From an uncultured Verrucomicrobiota bacterium (GTDB taxonomy: Bacteria > Verrucomicrobiota > Kiritimatiellia > CAIVKH01): 64,000 bases of DNA. Location: the NCBI GenBank assembly GCA_937872895.1, contig CALMUP010000015.1:1-64000 (forward strand), given 5' to 3'. The position numbers were made by a program, and so were the translations under genes. The notes beneath the pieces are model-generated. The model did not search any database and had not been told where the DNA came from. It was given only the letters and a program-made list of their open reading frames with translations. Positions 9,504-18,455 of the stretch are shown one piece after another (the stretch's first letter is position 1; the number at the start of each line of letters is the position of its first letter).

Positions 9504-9560
9504 CGCACCATCGGACAGCTCGATATACAAGATGAAAAAACGCTTAACCAATCAGGCCCC

Positions 9561-10802
9561 ATGCGCAACGAAGGCATGACGACGAACGACGACCTTGCTG
9601 CTGCGCCGGTGATTGTACCCCGGGAAGCGCACCCGATCAGCCGCAAGGACATCAGCAAGAGCACCCTCGACGTGTTGTATCGACTGACCGAGGCGGGGTT
9701 CACGGCGTTCATCGCCGGAGGCGGTGTGCGCGACCTGCTGGTCGGGCGGCACCCGAAGGATTTCGATGTCGCGACCGATGCCCGGCCGGAGCAGGTGAAG
9801 CGCCTGTTCGGATATTGCCGCCTGGTCGGCCGCCGGTTCCGCCTGGCCCATGTGCACCAGCGCGGGGAGGTCATCGAGGTCTCGACCTTCCGGGCGAACC
9901 TGGAGGATGCCCAGCAGAAATCCCGATTCCATGAGAAGTCGGAGGATGGCCTGATCCTGCGCGACAACATCTACGGCACGCCGGAGCAGGATGCATGGCG
10001 GCGTGACTTCACGGTGAATGCGCTGTTCTACAATATCCAGGACTACACGATCATCGATTATGTGGGCGGTTTGAAAGACATCGAGGCGAAGCTGATCCGC
10101 ACCATCGGCAACCCGGATGTCCGCATGGTCGAGGATCCGGTCCGGATGATCCGCGCGGCACGCTTCGCCAGCACGCTGGGATTCCAGATCGAGGCGGAAA
10201 CGGAGGCCTCGATCCGCCGCAACGCCGCGAACATTGCCCTCGCCTCGCCGGCCCGCATGTTCGAGGAAATCCAGAAGCTGTTCTACTGCGGACATTCCCG
10301 CGACGTGCTGCACCAGTTGATGCGGCTCGGGCTGCTGGAGCACATGCTGCCCGAATTGGATGCTGCGACAAAGGACGGCGGGCGGCACCTGCAATGGATC
10401 GAGCGGGTGTGCCGGCAGCTCGACACGTGGCGCTCGCACCGCGTGCCGGTCACCGCCGAATTGCTGTTCGCGCTGCTGTTCGGGATGATCCACGAGGCGA
10501 AGATCGCCGAGCTGACCGCGACCGGCATGCCGGTGTTCCAGGCGGCCGACCAGGCGGTGACCGAACACCTGGTCGCGCTCGCGCCGAAGGTGCTGATCCC
10601 GAAAGTCATCGGCCGCCACCTCGCCCAGTTGATGGCCACGCAGCCGTACTTCACGAACATCAAGCCGAGCCGGGTGAAACGCTTCATGCATCGCCCGAGT
10701 TTCCACGATGCGTTCATCTACTTCAAGATGCGCTCGCGGTTCGACGAGCGCCATGCCGACGAAGTGAAATTCTGGGATGAACAGATCCGTGCCGAGGCGT
10801 GA
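9561..10802 (+). CDS. pcnB: Poly(A) polymerase / CCA-adding enzyme family
   Basis: A 413-aa class II nucleotidyltransferase. FIAGGGVRDLLVGRHPKDFDVATDARPEQ holds the GG and DxD catalytic signature; RRDFTVNALFYN, RTIGNPDVRMVEDPVRMIRAARFAS and RRNAANI are the following conserved blocks. The order and RFAS/SPARMFEEIQKL helices resemble PcnB, but tRNA nucleotidyltransferases are close relatives. All nearby tRNA 3' ends encode CCA, so a polyadenylation or CCA-repair role are both possible. A second ATG lies 15 bases downstream. The L,D-transpeptidase gene follows after 6 bp. Confidence 0.85.
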   Translation: MRNEGMTTNDDLAAAPVIVPREAHPISRKDISKSTLDVLYRLTEAGFTAFIAGGGVRDLLVGRHPKDFDVATDARPEQVKRLFGYCRLVGRRFRLAHVHQRGEVIEVSTFRANLEDAQQKSRFHEKSEDGLILRDNIYGTPEQDAWRRDFTVNALFYNIQDYTIIDYVGGLKDIEAKLIRTIGNPDVRMVEDPVRMIRAARFASTLGFQIEAETEASIRRNAANIALASPARMFEEIQKLFYCGHSRDVLHQLMRLGLLEHMLPELDAATKDGGRHLQWIERVCRQLDTWRSHRVPVTAELLFALLFGMIHEAKIAELTATGMPVFQAADQAVTEHLVALAPKVLIPKVIGRHLAQLMATQPYFTNIKPSRVKRFMHRPSFHDAFIYFKMRSRFDERHADEVKFWDEQIRAEA

Positions 10803-10808
10803 CCGGCC

Positions 10809-11342
10809 ATGACGGCGCCCGGCATGCCCATCGATCCTTCCGTGCTGCACCTGCCCCGCGGCGACCTGCTGCTGGTGGTGGACGTGGCTCGGCAGGAACT
10901 GGCGGTGCTGGACGGGATGATGGAATGGACGCGGTTTCCGGTGTCGACGAGCCGGCTCGGGCTCGGGGAGTTGGTTGACTCGCAACGCACGCCTCGCGGC
11001 CTGCACCGGGTTGTCGAGCGGTTCGGCGAGCGCAACGAAATCGGCTCGGTGTTCGTGTCGCGCAAATTCACCGGCGAGGTGCTCCCGCCGGCGGCGTGGC
11101 GCGAGGGCGAGGGTGACCGGATCCTCTCGCGCATCCTGCGGCTTGCCGGGGCGCGGCCGGGATTGAATGCGGGCGGCGCGATCGATACCTACCAGCGGAT
11201 GATCTACCTGCACGGGACCAACCACGAGGAGTGTGTCGGCGTGACGCCGTCCTCGCACGGTTGCATCCGGATGACCAACCGCGACATCGTTGCGTTGTAT
11301 GACCGCATCCGCGACCGCGAGGCGTGGTGCTGGATCGGCTGA
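10809..11342 (+). CDS. L,D-transpeptidase (YkuD family)
   Basis: A 177-aa YkuD-domain protein. MIYLHGTNHE and TPSSHGCIRMTNRDI give the catalytic His and the Cys of the SHGCIR motif. The length covers only the catalytic domain, and no signal peptide is visible at the N-terminus, unlike typical periplasmic members. It would form or remodel peptidoglycan cross-links if exported. Probably cotranscribed with pcnB. It converges with the dinB operon. Confidence 0.87.
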   Translation: MTAPGMPIDPSVLHLPRGDLLLVVDVARQELAVLDGMMEWTRFPVSTSRLGLGELVDSQRTPRGLHRVVERFGERNEIGSVFVSRKFTGEVLPPAAWREGEGDRILSRILRLAGARPGLNAGGAIDTYQRMIYLHGTNHEECVGVTPSSHGCIRMTNRDIVALYDRIRDREAWCWIG

Positions 11343-11366
11343 GTTGCCGCTGCGGCGCAGAATCGG

Positions 11367-12566
11367 TCAGCGCGGTTTTTTCGGCTGGTTCTCCAGACCC
11401 GCGGCGCGCTGGATGGCGCGCGGTCCGAGTTTTTCGCGGATGCCGTCCATGGCCTTGTCGAGGCGGGCCTGTCTTTCCTCGGTGACCACCTCCGGATCCG
11501 GGAAGAGGGACAGTTGCGGGTCGTGGGTGGCGGCGTCGGACAGGTTGCCCACCCCCACCCCGATCAGGCGCACCGGCTGGGGAAGCTTCTGCCGGTCGAA
11601 CAGCGCGAGCGCATGGTCGAGCAGGCGCCGGTCGGAGCAGAACGGGCGCGGCGCGGTTTCCTGCCGGGTCATGGTCTGGAAATCCTCGAAGCGGAGCTTG
11701 ATGGTCACGGTTTCCGCGACCAGGCCGGATTGGCGCAGGCGGCGTGCGACCTGTTCGGCGAGGTCGACGAGGACATGGCGGACGATCGAGCGGTCGCTGA
11801 TGTCGTGATCGAAGGTGGTCTCGGCGGAGATGCTTTTGGTGGCCGATTCGGTGACCACGGAGCGGTCATCGAGGCCGCGGGCGAGGCGGCTGATGTGTTC
11901 GGCGAGGGCGGGTCCGACGAGCGGGACCAGCACCGGGGCGCCGACCTGCTGGAGGTCGCGGATGGTGCGGAAGCCGGCCTGGTGGAGTTTGGCCTCGGTC
12001 ACTTCGCCAACGCCCCAGATGCGGCCGACCGGAAGCGGGGCGAGGAAGTCCACGATCGCATCCGGCTCGAACGGCACTGCGGTCAGGCCGTCCGGTTTCT
12101 TCATGTCGCTGGCCAGCTTGGCGAGGAACTTGTTCGGGGCGATGCCGACCGAGGCGGTCAGGCCGGTGACGGAACGGATGCGGTTCTTCATTGCGGCGGC
12201 CATCGCCTCGGGCGATTTCCAGGTGCGCAACGCGCCGGTCACATCCATGAACGCCTCGTCCACCGACACCTGCTCAACCATCGGGGTGAAGGAGTGCAGC
12301 AGGCGCATGATCCGGTCCGAGATCTCGGCATAGCGGGACATCCGCACCGGCGCGAAGATGGCGTGCGGGCAGAGCCGGTAGGCGGTGCGGGAGGGCATGG
12401 CCGAGCGCACGCCAAAGGCGCGGGCCTCGTAGTTGGCGGTGGAAACGACACCGCGCTTGTCGGGCGGGGAACCGACGACCAGCGGCTTGCCCGCCCATTC
12501 GGGGTGGTCCAGCACCTCGACTGCCGCGAAGAAGGCGTCCATGTCGAGATGCAGGATACACGGCAT
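11367..12566 (-). CDS. dinB: DNA polymerase IV
   Basis: A 399-aa Y-family translesion polymerase. ILHLDMDAFFAAVEV contains the first catalytic Asp, SVDEAFMDVTGA the acidic pair, and TASVGIAPNKFLAKLASDMKKPDG the finger/palm block; IWGVGEVTEAKL is the helix-hairpin-helix. The C-terminal little-finger domain is present. The ATG at 12566 is preferred because GGGGGAG lies 6 bp upstream. It is the last gene of an ndk-aminotransferase-dinB unit. Confidence 0.94.
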   Translation of the reverse strand: MPCILHLDMDAFFAAVEVLDHPEWAGKPLVVGSPPDKRGVVSTANYEARAFGVRSAMPSRTAYRLCPHAIFAPVRMSRYAEISDRIMRLLHSFTPMVEQVSVDEAFMDVTGALRTWKSPEAMAAAMKNRIRSVTGLTASVGIAPNKFLAKLASDMKKPDGLTAVPFEPDAIVDFLAPLPVGRIWGVGEVTEAKLHQAGFRTIRDLQQVGAPVLVPLVGPALAEHISRLARGLDDRSVVTESATKSISAETTFDHDISDRSIVRHVLVDLAEQVARRLRQSGLVAETVTIKLRFEDFQTMTRQETAPRPFCSDRRLLDHALALFDRQKLPQPVRLIGVGVGNLSDAATHDPQLSLFPDPEVVTEERQARLDKAMDGIREKLGPRAIQRAAGLENQPKKPR

Positions 12567-12598
12567 GGTGCACTCCCCCGTCGCGGGCGAGGGCCCGG

Positions 12599-13795
12599 TC
12601 ACCCGTTCAGGACTTCGGCCAGCGACTGGCAGAGGTAATCGATGTTCTGCGAGGTGATACCGGCCACGCTGATGCGGCCGCCCTTCACGATGTAGATGCT
12701 TTTCTTCTCGCGAAGGAAGGCGACCTGTTCATCGCTCAAGCCGCTGAAGGAGAACATGCCTTTCTGGCGGTTGATGAACGAGAAGTCGGTGGCGATGCCC
12801 TGGTTCTTCAGCGCCAGGACGAACTGGCGGCGCACTTCGGCGATGCGGGTGCGCATCGCGCCGAGTTCCTCGAGCCACTGGTTGGTCAGGACCTCGTCGG
12901 ACAGGATCGTCGTGACGATCAGGCCGCCGTGGGCCGGGGGGTTCGAGTAGTTCACGCGGATGGCGATCTCGATGTGGCTAAACGCGATGTCGGCCTGGGC
13001 GCGGTTGGCCGCGATCACGCTGAGGGCACCGGTGCGTTCCTGGTAGAGGCCGAAGTTCTTGGAGAACGAGCTGGAGACCAGCAATTCAGGGCAGGCGCGC
13101 ACCATGGCGAGCAGGCCTTCGCGGTCCTCCTCGACCCCCGAACCGAAGCCCTGGTAGGCGAAGTCGAGGAAGGGGATCCAGCCCTTGCGAGCGGCGATGG
13201 CGGCGACTTTTTCCCACTGCGCGGCATCGAGGTCCACGCCCGACGGGTTGTGGCAGCAGACGTGCAGCACGACGATGTCGCCGGCCGGAATGGTTTCGAG
13301 ATCGGCCAGCAGGCCGGCTTCGTCCAGCCCGCGGGTCGCGGCGTGGTAATAGGCGTATTCCTTCACGGAGAAACCGGCCGCCTCGAAGATACCCTTGTGG
13401 TTCGCCCAGGTCGGGCGGCTCACCCACACGGTCGCGCCGCCGCGGATCTTGCGCAGGAAGTCCGCGCCCACGCGCAGGCCGCCGGTGCCACCGGGGACCT
13501 GGGCGGTGCGGATGCGGTTCTCCTGGATGGCCGGGTGGTCGGTACCGAGGATAAGCGCCTGCACGAGCTTGCCGTATTCGGGCGCGCCGCCGATCGGCAT
13601 ATAGGTTTTGGTCGAGGCGGTGGCGAGCAGGCGTTCCTCGGCGGTTTTCACCGAAGGGAGGACGGGGGTCTGGCCCTTGTCATCCTTGTAGATCCCCACG
13701 CCGAGGTTGACCTTCAGCGGGTTCGGGTCCTTCTTCCAGGCTTCGGTCAGGCCGAGGATGGCATCGGGCGGGGCGGCTTGGAGGTGTTCAAACAT
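12599..13795 (-). CDS. Aromatic/aspartate aminotransferase
   Basis: A 398-aa class I/fold type I aminotransferase close to TyrB/AspC: FEHLQAAPPDAILGLTEAWKKD, VNLGVGIYKDDKG, HVCCHNPSGVDL, and SSSFSKNFGLYQERTGAL with the PLP Lys in SFSKNFGLY. NYSNPPAHGG is characteristic of this subgroup. It transfers amino groups between aspartate or aromatic amino acids and 2-oxoglutarate. The upstream GTG at 13804 is an alternative start. Gap of 17 bp from ndk and 32 bp to dinB. Confidence 0.92.
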   Translation of the reverse strand: MFEHLQAAPPDAILGLTEAWKKDPNPLKVNLGVGIYKDDKGQTPVLPSVKTAEERLLATASTKTYMPIGGAPEYGKLVQALILGTDHPAIQENRIRTAQVPGGTGGLRVGADFLRKIRGGATVWVSRPTWANHKGIFEAAGFSVKEYAYYHAATRGLDEAGLLADLETIPAGDIVVLHVCCHNPSGVDLDAAQWEKVAAIAARKGWIPFLDFAYQGFGSGVEEDREGLLAMVRACPELLVSSSFSKNFGLYQERTGALSVIAANRAQADIAFSHIEIAIRVNYSNPPAHGGLIVTTILSDEVLTNQWLEELGAMRTRIAEVRRQFVLALKNQGIATDFSFINRQKGMFSFSGLSDEQVAFLREKKSIYIVKGGRISVAGITSQNIDYLCQSLAEVLNG

Positions 13796-13812
13796 GGCGG
13801 TCACGCAGGGGT

Positions 13813-14979
13813 TCAGGGTTTATAGTAAGCTTCAACGTAGGGGGTGATGGTATCGGCTTCCGGCTTCACGATGCCCATTTCGCGCAGGCAGTTCTCGGGC
13901 GAGTCGGAGGCGTGGGCGGCATTGATCATGATGTCCTTGCCGTATTCCTTGCGGACCGAGCCGGGGCCGGCCTTGCTGGGATCGGTCGGACCGAGGATCT
14001 TGCGGATCTTCTCCACCGCCTTCGGACCCTTGTAGATCAGCACAAGGCAGCGCGAGGTGCCGGGATTGGCCTTTTCCTCGGGCTTCACCGCAGTCGGGCG
14101 GAGTCCGGTCATGAACTCGATGATCTGGTAGAACTGTTCATCCCCGAAGCAGGGACCGACCAGTTCACCGATCCGGGCCTTCACGTCATCCGGCAGGGTG
14201 AAACCGAACTCTTCGCGCAGGGCTTCAGCGGCGCGTTCGGCTGAGGGGGCCTTGAGCTTGCTGCGCAGCACCTCCTGGACCGGGCCATAGAATTCCTCGC
14301 CTTCGGCCACGCTCATGCGGTGAACCTTGGCGGCGATGATACGCAGGCCGGATGCCGAGAACAGATCGATGATGTTGCCGGGACGGGCGCTCGGGAACCG
14401 GAAGTTGTCGGGCTTGATGATCACCAGCGTCTTGTGGACGTCCGAGCCTTCCGCCACGTCATCCGCATCTTCGATCAACCCGCCGTCGCTCAGTGCATGC
14501 TTCGACCACAGGGCAAGCACCAGCTTGGTCGTTTCGAGGGTGCGGCTGATGGTCACCGCCGGTTCGACATAGCGGATCTGGTGGTTATCATCGTAGATCA
14601 GATCACCGAAGGTATCGCGCACGGTCTCCCCGGAGGTGGTCAACTTGCGCACGCTGCCGACGGCATCGCGGATCTTGCTGATGGCGTCATCGCCCTCAAA
14701 GAGCAACATCATCACGCGGCGGCGTTTGCCGCTTCGCGGATCGGGACCATAGTTGTGCTGCACATGGTCGGCGATCAGCGAAGCCTCCTCCTTGGGAAGA
14801 TCGGGGGCATTGCGGATCAGTTCCGCGTAGGCATCAGCGAGGGCCTGACTGGGTCCATACATGCGGGTAGCCACGAGATCGAGGCCGGTGCGGCTGGTGA
14901 TGCGGCTGATGACGCCGCCGGTGCGGGATTTGGCGATCGTGTAGGGGTTGACGAGGACGTACGCTAATTCCTTGGCCAT
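13813..14979 (-). CDS. ndk: Tandem nucleoside-diphosphate kinase-like protein
   Basis: A 388-aa protein, more than twice the usual 140-150 aa of NDK. The C-terminal copy begins KTLVIIKPDNF and ends with INAAHASDSPENC, which holds the catalytic His (residue 356). The N-terminal copy has VLVNPYTIAKSRTGG in place of the KPD motif, and at the active-site position it reads RYVEPAV, without the HxSDS motif. It is therefore probably a non-catalytic domain. The functional copy also has an insertion after the first helix. GGAG lies 6 bp before the ATG. First gene of the operon with the aminotransferase and dinB. Confidence 0.85.
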   Translation of the reverse strand: MAKELAYVLVNPYTIAKSRTGGVISRITSRTGLDLVATRMYGPSQALADAYAELIRNAPDLPKEEASLIADHVQHNYGPDPRSGKRRRVMMLLFEGDDAISKIRDAVGSVRKLTTSGETVRDTFGDLIYDDNHQIRYVEPAVTISRTLETTKLVLALWSKHALSDGGLIEDADDVAEGSDVHKTLVIIKPDNFRFPSARPGNIIDLFSASGLRIIAAKVHRMSVAEGEEFYGPVQEVLRSKLKAPSAERAAEALREEFGFTLPDDVKARIGELVGPCFGDEQFYQIIEFMTGLRPTAVKPEEKANPGTSRCLVLIYKGPKAVEKIRKILGPTDPSKAGPGSVRKEYGKDIMINAAHASDSPENCLREMGIVKPEADTITPYVEAYYKP

Positions 14980-15075
14980 AAGATCTCCGGTGGTGTTGGC
15001 GGCGTACCGTATGCAGAACGCCAGCGGTTATCAAGCGGGAATGCCGAATCCGAATGGTGCATCGGGATTCCCGCC

Positions 15076-15103
15076 TTGCCGGGATCAGCCCGTCGCGTAT
15101 GAT
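15076..15103 (+). promoter_or_regulatory. Promoter of SGNH-hydrolase operon
   Basis: TTGCCG (15076-15081), 16-bp spacer, TATGAT (15098-15103), about 42 bp before the SGNH-hydrolase start and about 100 bp from the divergent ndk start. Confidence 0.45.
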
Positions 15104-15145
15104 GGGTGGGATGGACGGAAATCACGGCTGCTGAAGCGAATCCCG

Positions 15146-16858
15146 ATGAAAAAACGCAAAACTGATCCGAAGACGGCATCTTCCGCCCGGACACCGGCCC
15201 CTGTAATCGCCTCTCCGGCCAGGAAATCCGGCATAGGCAAGAAACTCGCCCTGGCCCTGTTCATGCCGGTTGTACTGCTCGGCATGGTCGAAGGCGCATT
15301 GCGGATATCGGGTTTCCGGCATACGCCGCGCGAAAAGGTGCTATGGAAGCCCACCGTATCCGGCTTTATCGGCACGTACGAGTTCTACATCCAGACCGAG
15401 CTGTCCCCTCCCGGTTACATCTGGTTGTCACAACCCAACACGCCCTACACGGATCGTTATGGTTTTCGCCTGCCGGAAATCCCCTACCAGAAACCTGCCG
15501 ACAAGGTGCGGGTGGCCTTTCTCGGCGGCTCCACCACCCATGGGGGCTACCGGCCCTACCCGGAACGGGCAATCCGCATCATCAACCAGGCCATCGGAAC
15601 AAACCGCTATGAGATGCTGAACGTGGCTTGTTCGTCGTACTCGACACACCAGAGCGTCAAGGCCATGGACCGCTGGGTCCTGCCGCGCAAGCCGGATATC
15701 GCTTTCGTGTACCACGGCTGGAACGATGCTTTTCTCGCCGTGGATGGCCATGCCGACAAGGAAAAGGATGCCTTGCTCGGGGCGGGCGGACAGGCCCGGT
15801 TGACCATGCCGGCCTTCCTGCGCGAGCTGAAGTTGACCGCCTTGTTGGCCAAGCTTGCCGAGGCCTCGGGCAGTCCCTGGCCGCGCCAGCGTGTTGCTCC
15901 TGACGATTTTGAGGCAAATCTCGAAGCCATGGCGGCGGCTTGTGCGAGCAACCAGGTGCGTATGATCGTAATGGCGCGCCCCGAGCAACGCCGCGCCGAC
16001 CTGGTCATCGAACCTTTGACCACCAACTCGGCTCTCGGCCAATTCGCCCGTGCCGTGCACGGAACCGATGACTACGCGACCCTGTACGCCAGGCAAGCTG
16101 AAGAGATCACCTCGCGCCAGCGTGCACTCGCCGAGCGACACGCGCATGTGGATCTCTGTGACGGCTGGAGCACCGTGTCGAACCTGCTTGAGCGCGCCGG
16201 GCGCGGCGAATTCGGCGATCATGTACATGTCTTTCATGCCGACAATTGCCACCTGTACGACTTCGCCGATGAACTGCTCGCCCAGGAAGTCGCTCTCGCC
16301 ATTGCTCCCGAACATGCCGAGGCGATCCGCGCCTACCTCGACAGCACGAACTACCTGAAGGCCATGGCCGAGGAACTGCTCCGCGAAACGGCCCCGCGCG
16401 AAGCCGCCTGGTTCGCCCGCGAGGCGCTCGCCCGCGCGACCGACGAGAGCGAACGCGCCGCGCTGGAGTCGCTCCTGCGTCAAGCCGAGGCCGACTTCGA
16501 ATTCGCCGACCTGTTCCGCACCGGACGGTGGGGCGGAACGGATCAGGATTTCGACAGCAAGATCCGGAAACTCACCCGCTGCCTTGAACTGCGACCGGAC
16601 GACTACGGTGTCATGACCCAGATTTACCGGGTTTGTATCTATATGAACCGGCTTGAAATGGCCGCCCCTGCCCTCGCCCGTTTTACGGCGCGCTCCCCGC
16701 AGCAGCGCTACGAATGGTTGCAGTTCACCATGGAATCCCACCTGCAAGGCAAACGCTGGGCGCCGGCCCGCCGCGCTGCCGAGCAACTCGTGCAGATGAA
16801 CCCCCAGCATCAGGTCGCCCAGTCAGTGCTGCAACAAATCCCCGCCAATGTCCCCTGA
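15146..16858 (+). CDS. Membrane-anchored SGNH/GDSL hydrolase with C-terminal helical repeats
   Basis: A 570-aa protein. Basic N-terminus followed by a membrane anchor (LALALFMPVVLLGMVEGAL, about residues 32-50). The SGNH domain has VAFLGGSTTHGGY (block I Ser), VYHGWNDA (block III Asn) and DNCHLYDFADELLAQEV (block V Asp-x-x-His), so it is catalytically complete. The last 180 residues look like TPR-type helices. Such proteins deacetylate or acetylate extracellular polysaccharides or lipids. The earlier in-frame start would lie in the divergent promoter, so the ATG at 15146 is chosen. The next gene overlaps by 11 bp. Confidence 0.82.
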   Translation: MKKRKTDPKTASSARTPAPVIASPARKSGIGKKLALALFMPVVLLGMVEGALRISGFRHTPREKVLWKPTVSGFIGTYEFYIQTELSPPGYIWLSQPNTPYTDRYGFRLPEIPYQKPADKVRVAFLGGSTTHGGYRPYPERAIRIINQAIGTNRYEMLNVACSSYSTHQSVKAMDRWVLPRKPDIAFVYHGWNDAFLAVDGHADKEKDALLGAGGQARLTMPAFLRELKLTALLAKLAEASGSPWPRQRVAPDDFEANLEAMAAACASNQVRMIVMARPEQRRADLVIEPLTTNSALGQFARAVHGTDDYATLYARQAEEITSRQRALAERHAHVDLCDGWSTVSNLLERAGRGEFGDHVHVFHADNCHLYDFADELLAQEVALAIAPEHAEAIRAYLDSTNYLKAMAEELLRETAPREAAWFAREALARATDESERAALESLLRQAEADFEFADLFRTGRWGGTDQDFDSKIRKLTRCLELRPDDYGVMTQIYRVCIYMNRLEMAAPALARFTARSPQQRYEWLQFTMESHLQGKRWAPARRAAEQLVQMNPQHQVAQSVLQQIPANVP

Positions 16859-18455
16859 TTGCCCCCCCACGAACCAGGGCCACCGTTGCTGGTGGCTGTT
16901 CTGCGCGATGCTCGGCCTCGCATTCGTGCTACGCGGGCAAGCCCTGCTCCAGGTCTATCCGGCGATGGAGGGATTCGACGAGTTCCAGCACACCGCCTAT
17001 CTGATCCACCTTGCCGAAACGCGGACCCTGCCCTTGCTCGGCGAGACGCGTGTACCAGCCTCGTTGTTCCCGGAGATCGCGAACAATCCGCACTCCGATC
17101 TGAGCATGGGCCAGGCCGGCCTGGTCGGCGGCCTGAAGTACCGCCACTTCTACACCAGCACCCCGACCACGAATTTCCAAGCGGAGATCCTGTTGTTCCA
17201 GGCACAGCACCCGCCGGTCTATTACCTGCTGACCTGGCGGCTGTTCGATTGGGTGCGCACCCAGCACGGCTACCGCGAGGCCGTTTATGTGCAGCGCTCG
17301 CTCCAGCTGCTGCTCGGGGCGGCGGCGCTGGCCATCCTGCTCGGCACCCTGCCGGTGCTGTTCAAGGACCCCGGCCTGGTCCGCCTGCTCGCCCTGGTGA
17401 TCAGCCTGATGCCGATGTACCTGATCTACATCCTGCGCGTGTCGAACGATGCCCTCGCGGTCCTGCTCGCCGCACTGGCCTTCAGCCTGCTGGCCCACCT
17501 GCGCACCGACGGGGGACTGATCCTTCGCTGCATCCTCGTGGGCCTGCTGCTCGCGGCCGGCGCGATGACCAAAACCATCGCCTTCCTGCTGCTGCCGGTC
17601 GCCGTGGTGTATGTGTTCGCCCACCTCCTCGACCGTTCGTTCGCCCGTTGGCGCGTGATTGCCGGGGCACTGGCCATCCCGCTGGTCTACATCGCCTGCT
17701 GCCATCGCTACCACCTCGCCAGCAAGGAAACCTTCGGCACGATGTTCCCGGCGCTGGAGACAATCGTCAATGCCGGCCAGCACCACGGACTTGCCGACCT
17801 ACTCGGCGCGATCAAACCCAGCGATGCCTGGACGTTCTTCATCGACCGCCTGATCATCAACAACGTCTGGAAGAGCGGCATGACCTTCCTCGAACCCGAC
17901 GCCCGCTGGGAGTGGGCGATCGCTGCGGTTTTCGCCCTCGGCCTGTTCGGCTGGATGCTCCGCCTGATCACCCCCTCACGCCGCCGCGACCTGTTCGCCG
18001 CCGACCCCGGCCGCTACCTGTTCCTCTGCCTGCTCACCGTAGGCGCCACTTTCGCCGGCGCCTACGCGCACGGACTGAATTGCCGCCTTGCCTGGGGCCA
18101 ACTCATCACGCCCGCCTACTATGTCATGGTCGCATTCCCGGCCCTGCTCGCTCTGGTCACCTACGGACTTACCGCCCTTACACGTCCCGTCGCGATCACC
18201 CTGCTGATCCTGCTCGGCATCCTTTATATAGGAACTGAATTCGATGCCCTGCTGCGAGTCGCGCTGCCCTACTGGACCAACACCCACGACCCAGCTTTGA
18301 TGATCCAACGGTTGCGCCTGCTCAGCTCGGCATGGACCGACCCGCTGCTCGCCCCGCTCTGGTGGGTGGCGACTTATGCCCTGCTGGTACTGCTGGTCCA
18401 ATGCACATTGCATCGCGGCGGCGACGAACGTGCTCCGGTGAACCATGACCGCTGA
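16848..18455 (+). CDS. Polytopic membrane glycosyltransferase-like protein (DUF2142-like)
   Basis: A 535-aa protein with about ten to twelve hydrophobic segments. The first periplasmic loop has GFDEFQHTAYLIHLAETRTLP, an acidic motif as in GT-C glycosyltransferases and DUF2142 proteins, and a later loop has QAQHPPVYYLL. These enzymes use polyprenyl-phosphate sugars on the outer face of the membrane. Overlaps with the SGNH gene upstream and the rRNA methyltransferase downstream indicate one transcript. Acceptor unknown. Confidence 0.75.
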   Translation: MSPDCPPTNQGHRCWWLFCAMLGLAFVLRGQALLQVYPAMEGFDEFQHTAYLIHLAETRTLPLLGETRVPASLFPEIANNPHSDLSMGQAGLVGGLKYRHFYTSTPTTNFQAEILLFQAQHPPVYYLLTWRLFDWVRTQHGYREAVYVQRSLQLLLGAAALAILLGTLPVLFKDPGLVRLLALVISLMPMYLIYILRVSNDALAVLLAALAFSLLAHLRTDGGLILRCILVGLLLAAGAMTKTIAFLLLPVAVVYVFAHLLDRSFARWRVIAGALAIPLVYIACCHRYHLASKETFGTMFPALETIVNAGQHHGLADLLGAIKPSDAWTFFIDRLIINNVWKSGMTFLEPDARWEWAIAAVFALGLFGWMLRLITPSRRRDLFAADPGRYLFLCLLTVGATFAGAYAHGLNCRLAWGQLITPAYYVMVAFPALLALVTYGLTALTRPVAITLLILLGILYIGTEFDALLRVALPYWTNTHDPALMIQRLRLLSSAWTDPLLAPLWWVATYALLVLLVQCTLHRGGDERAPVNHDR

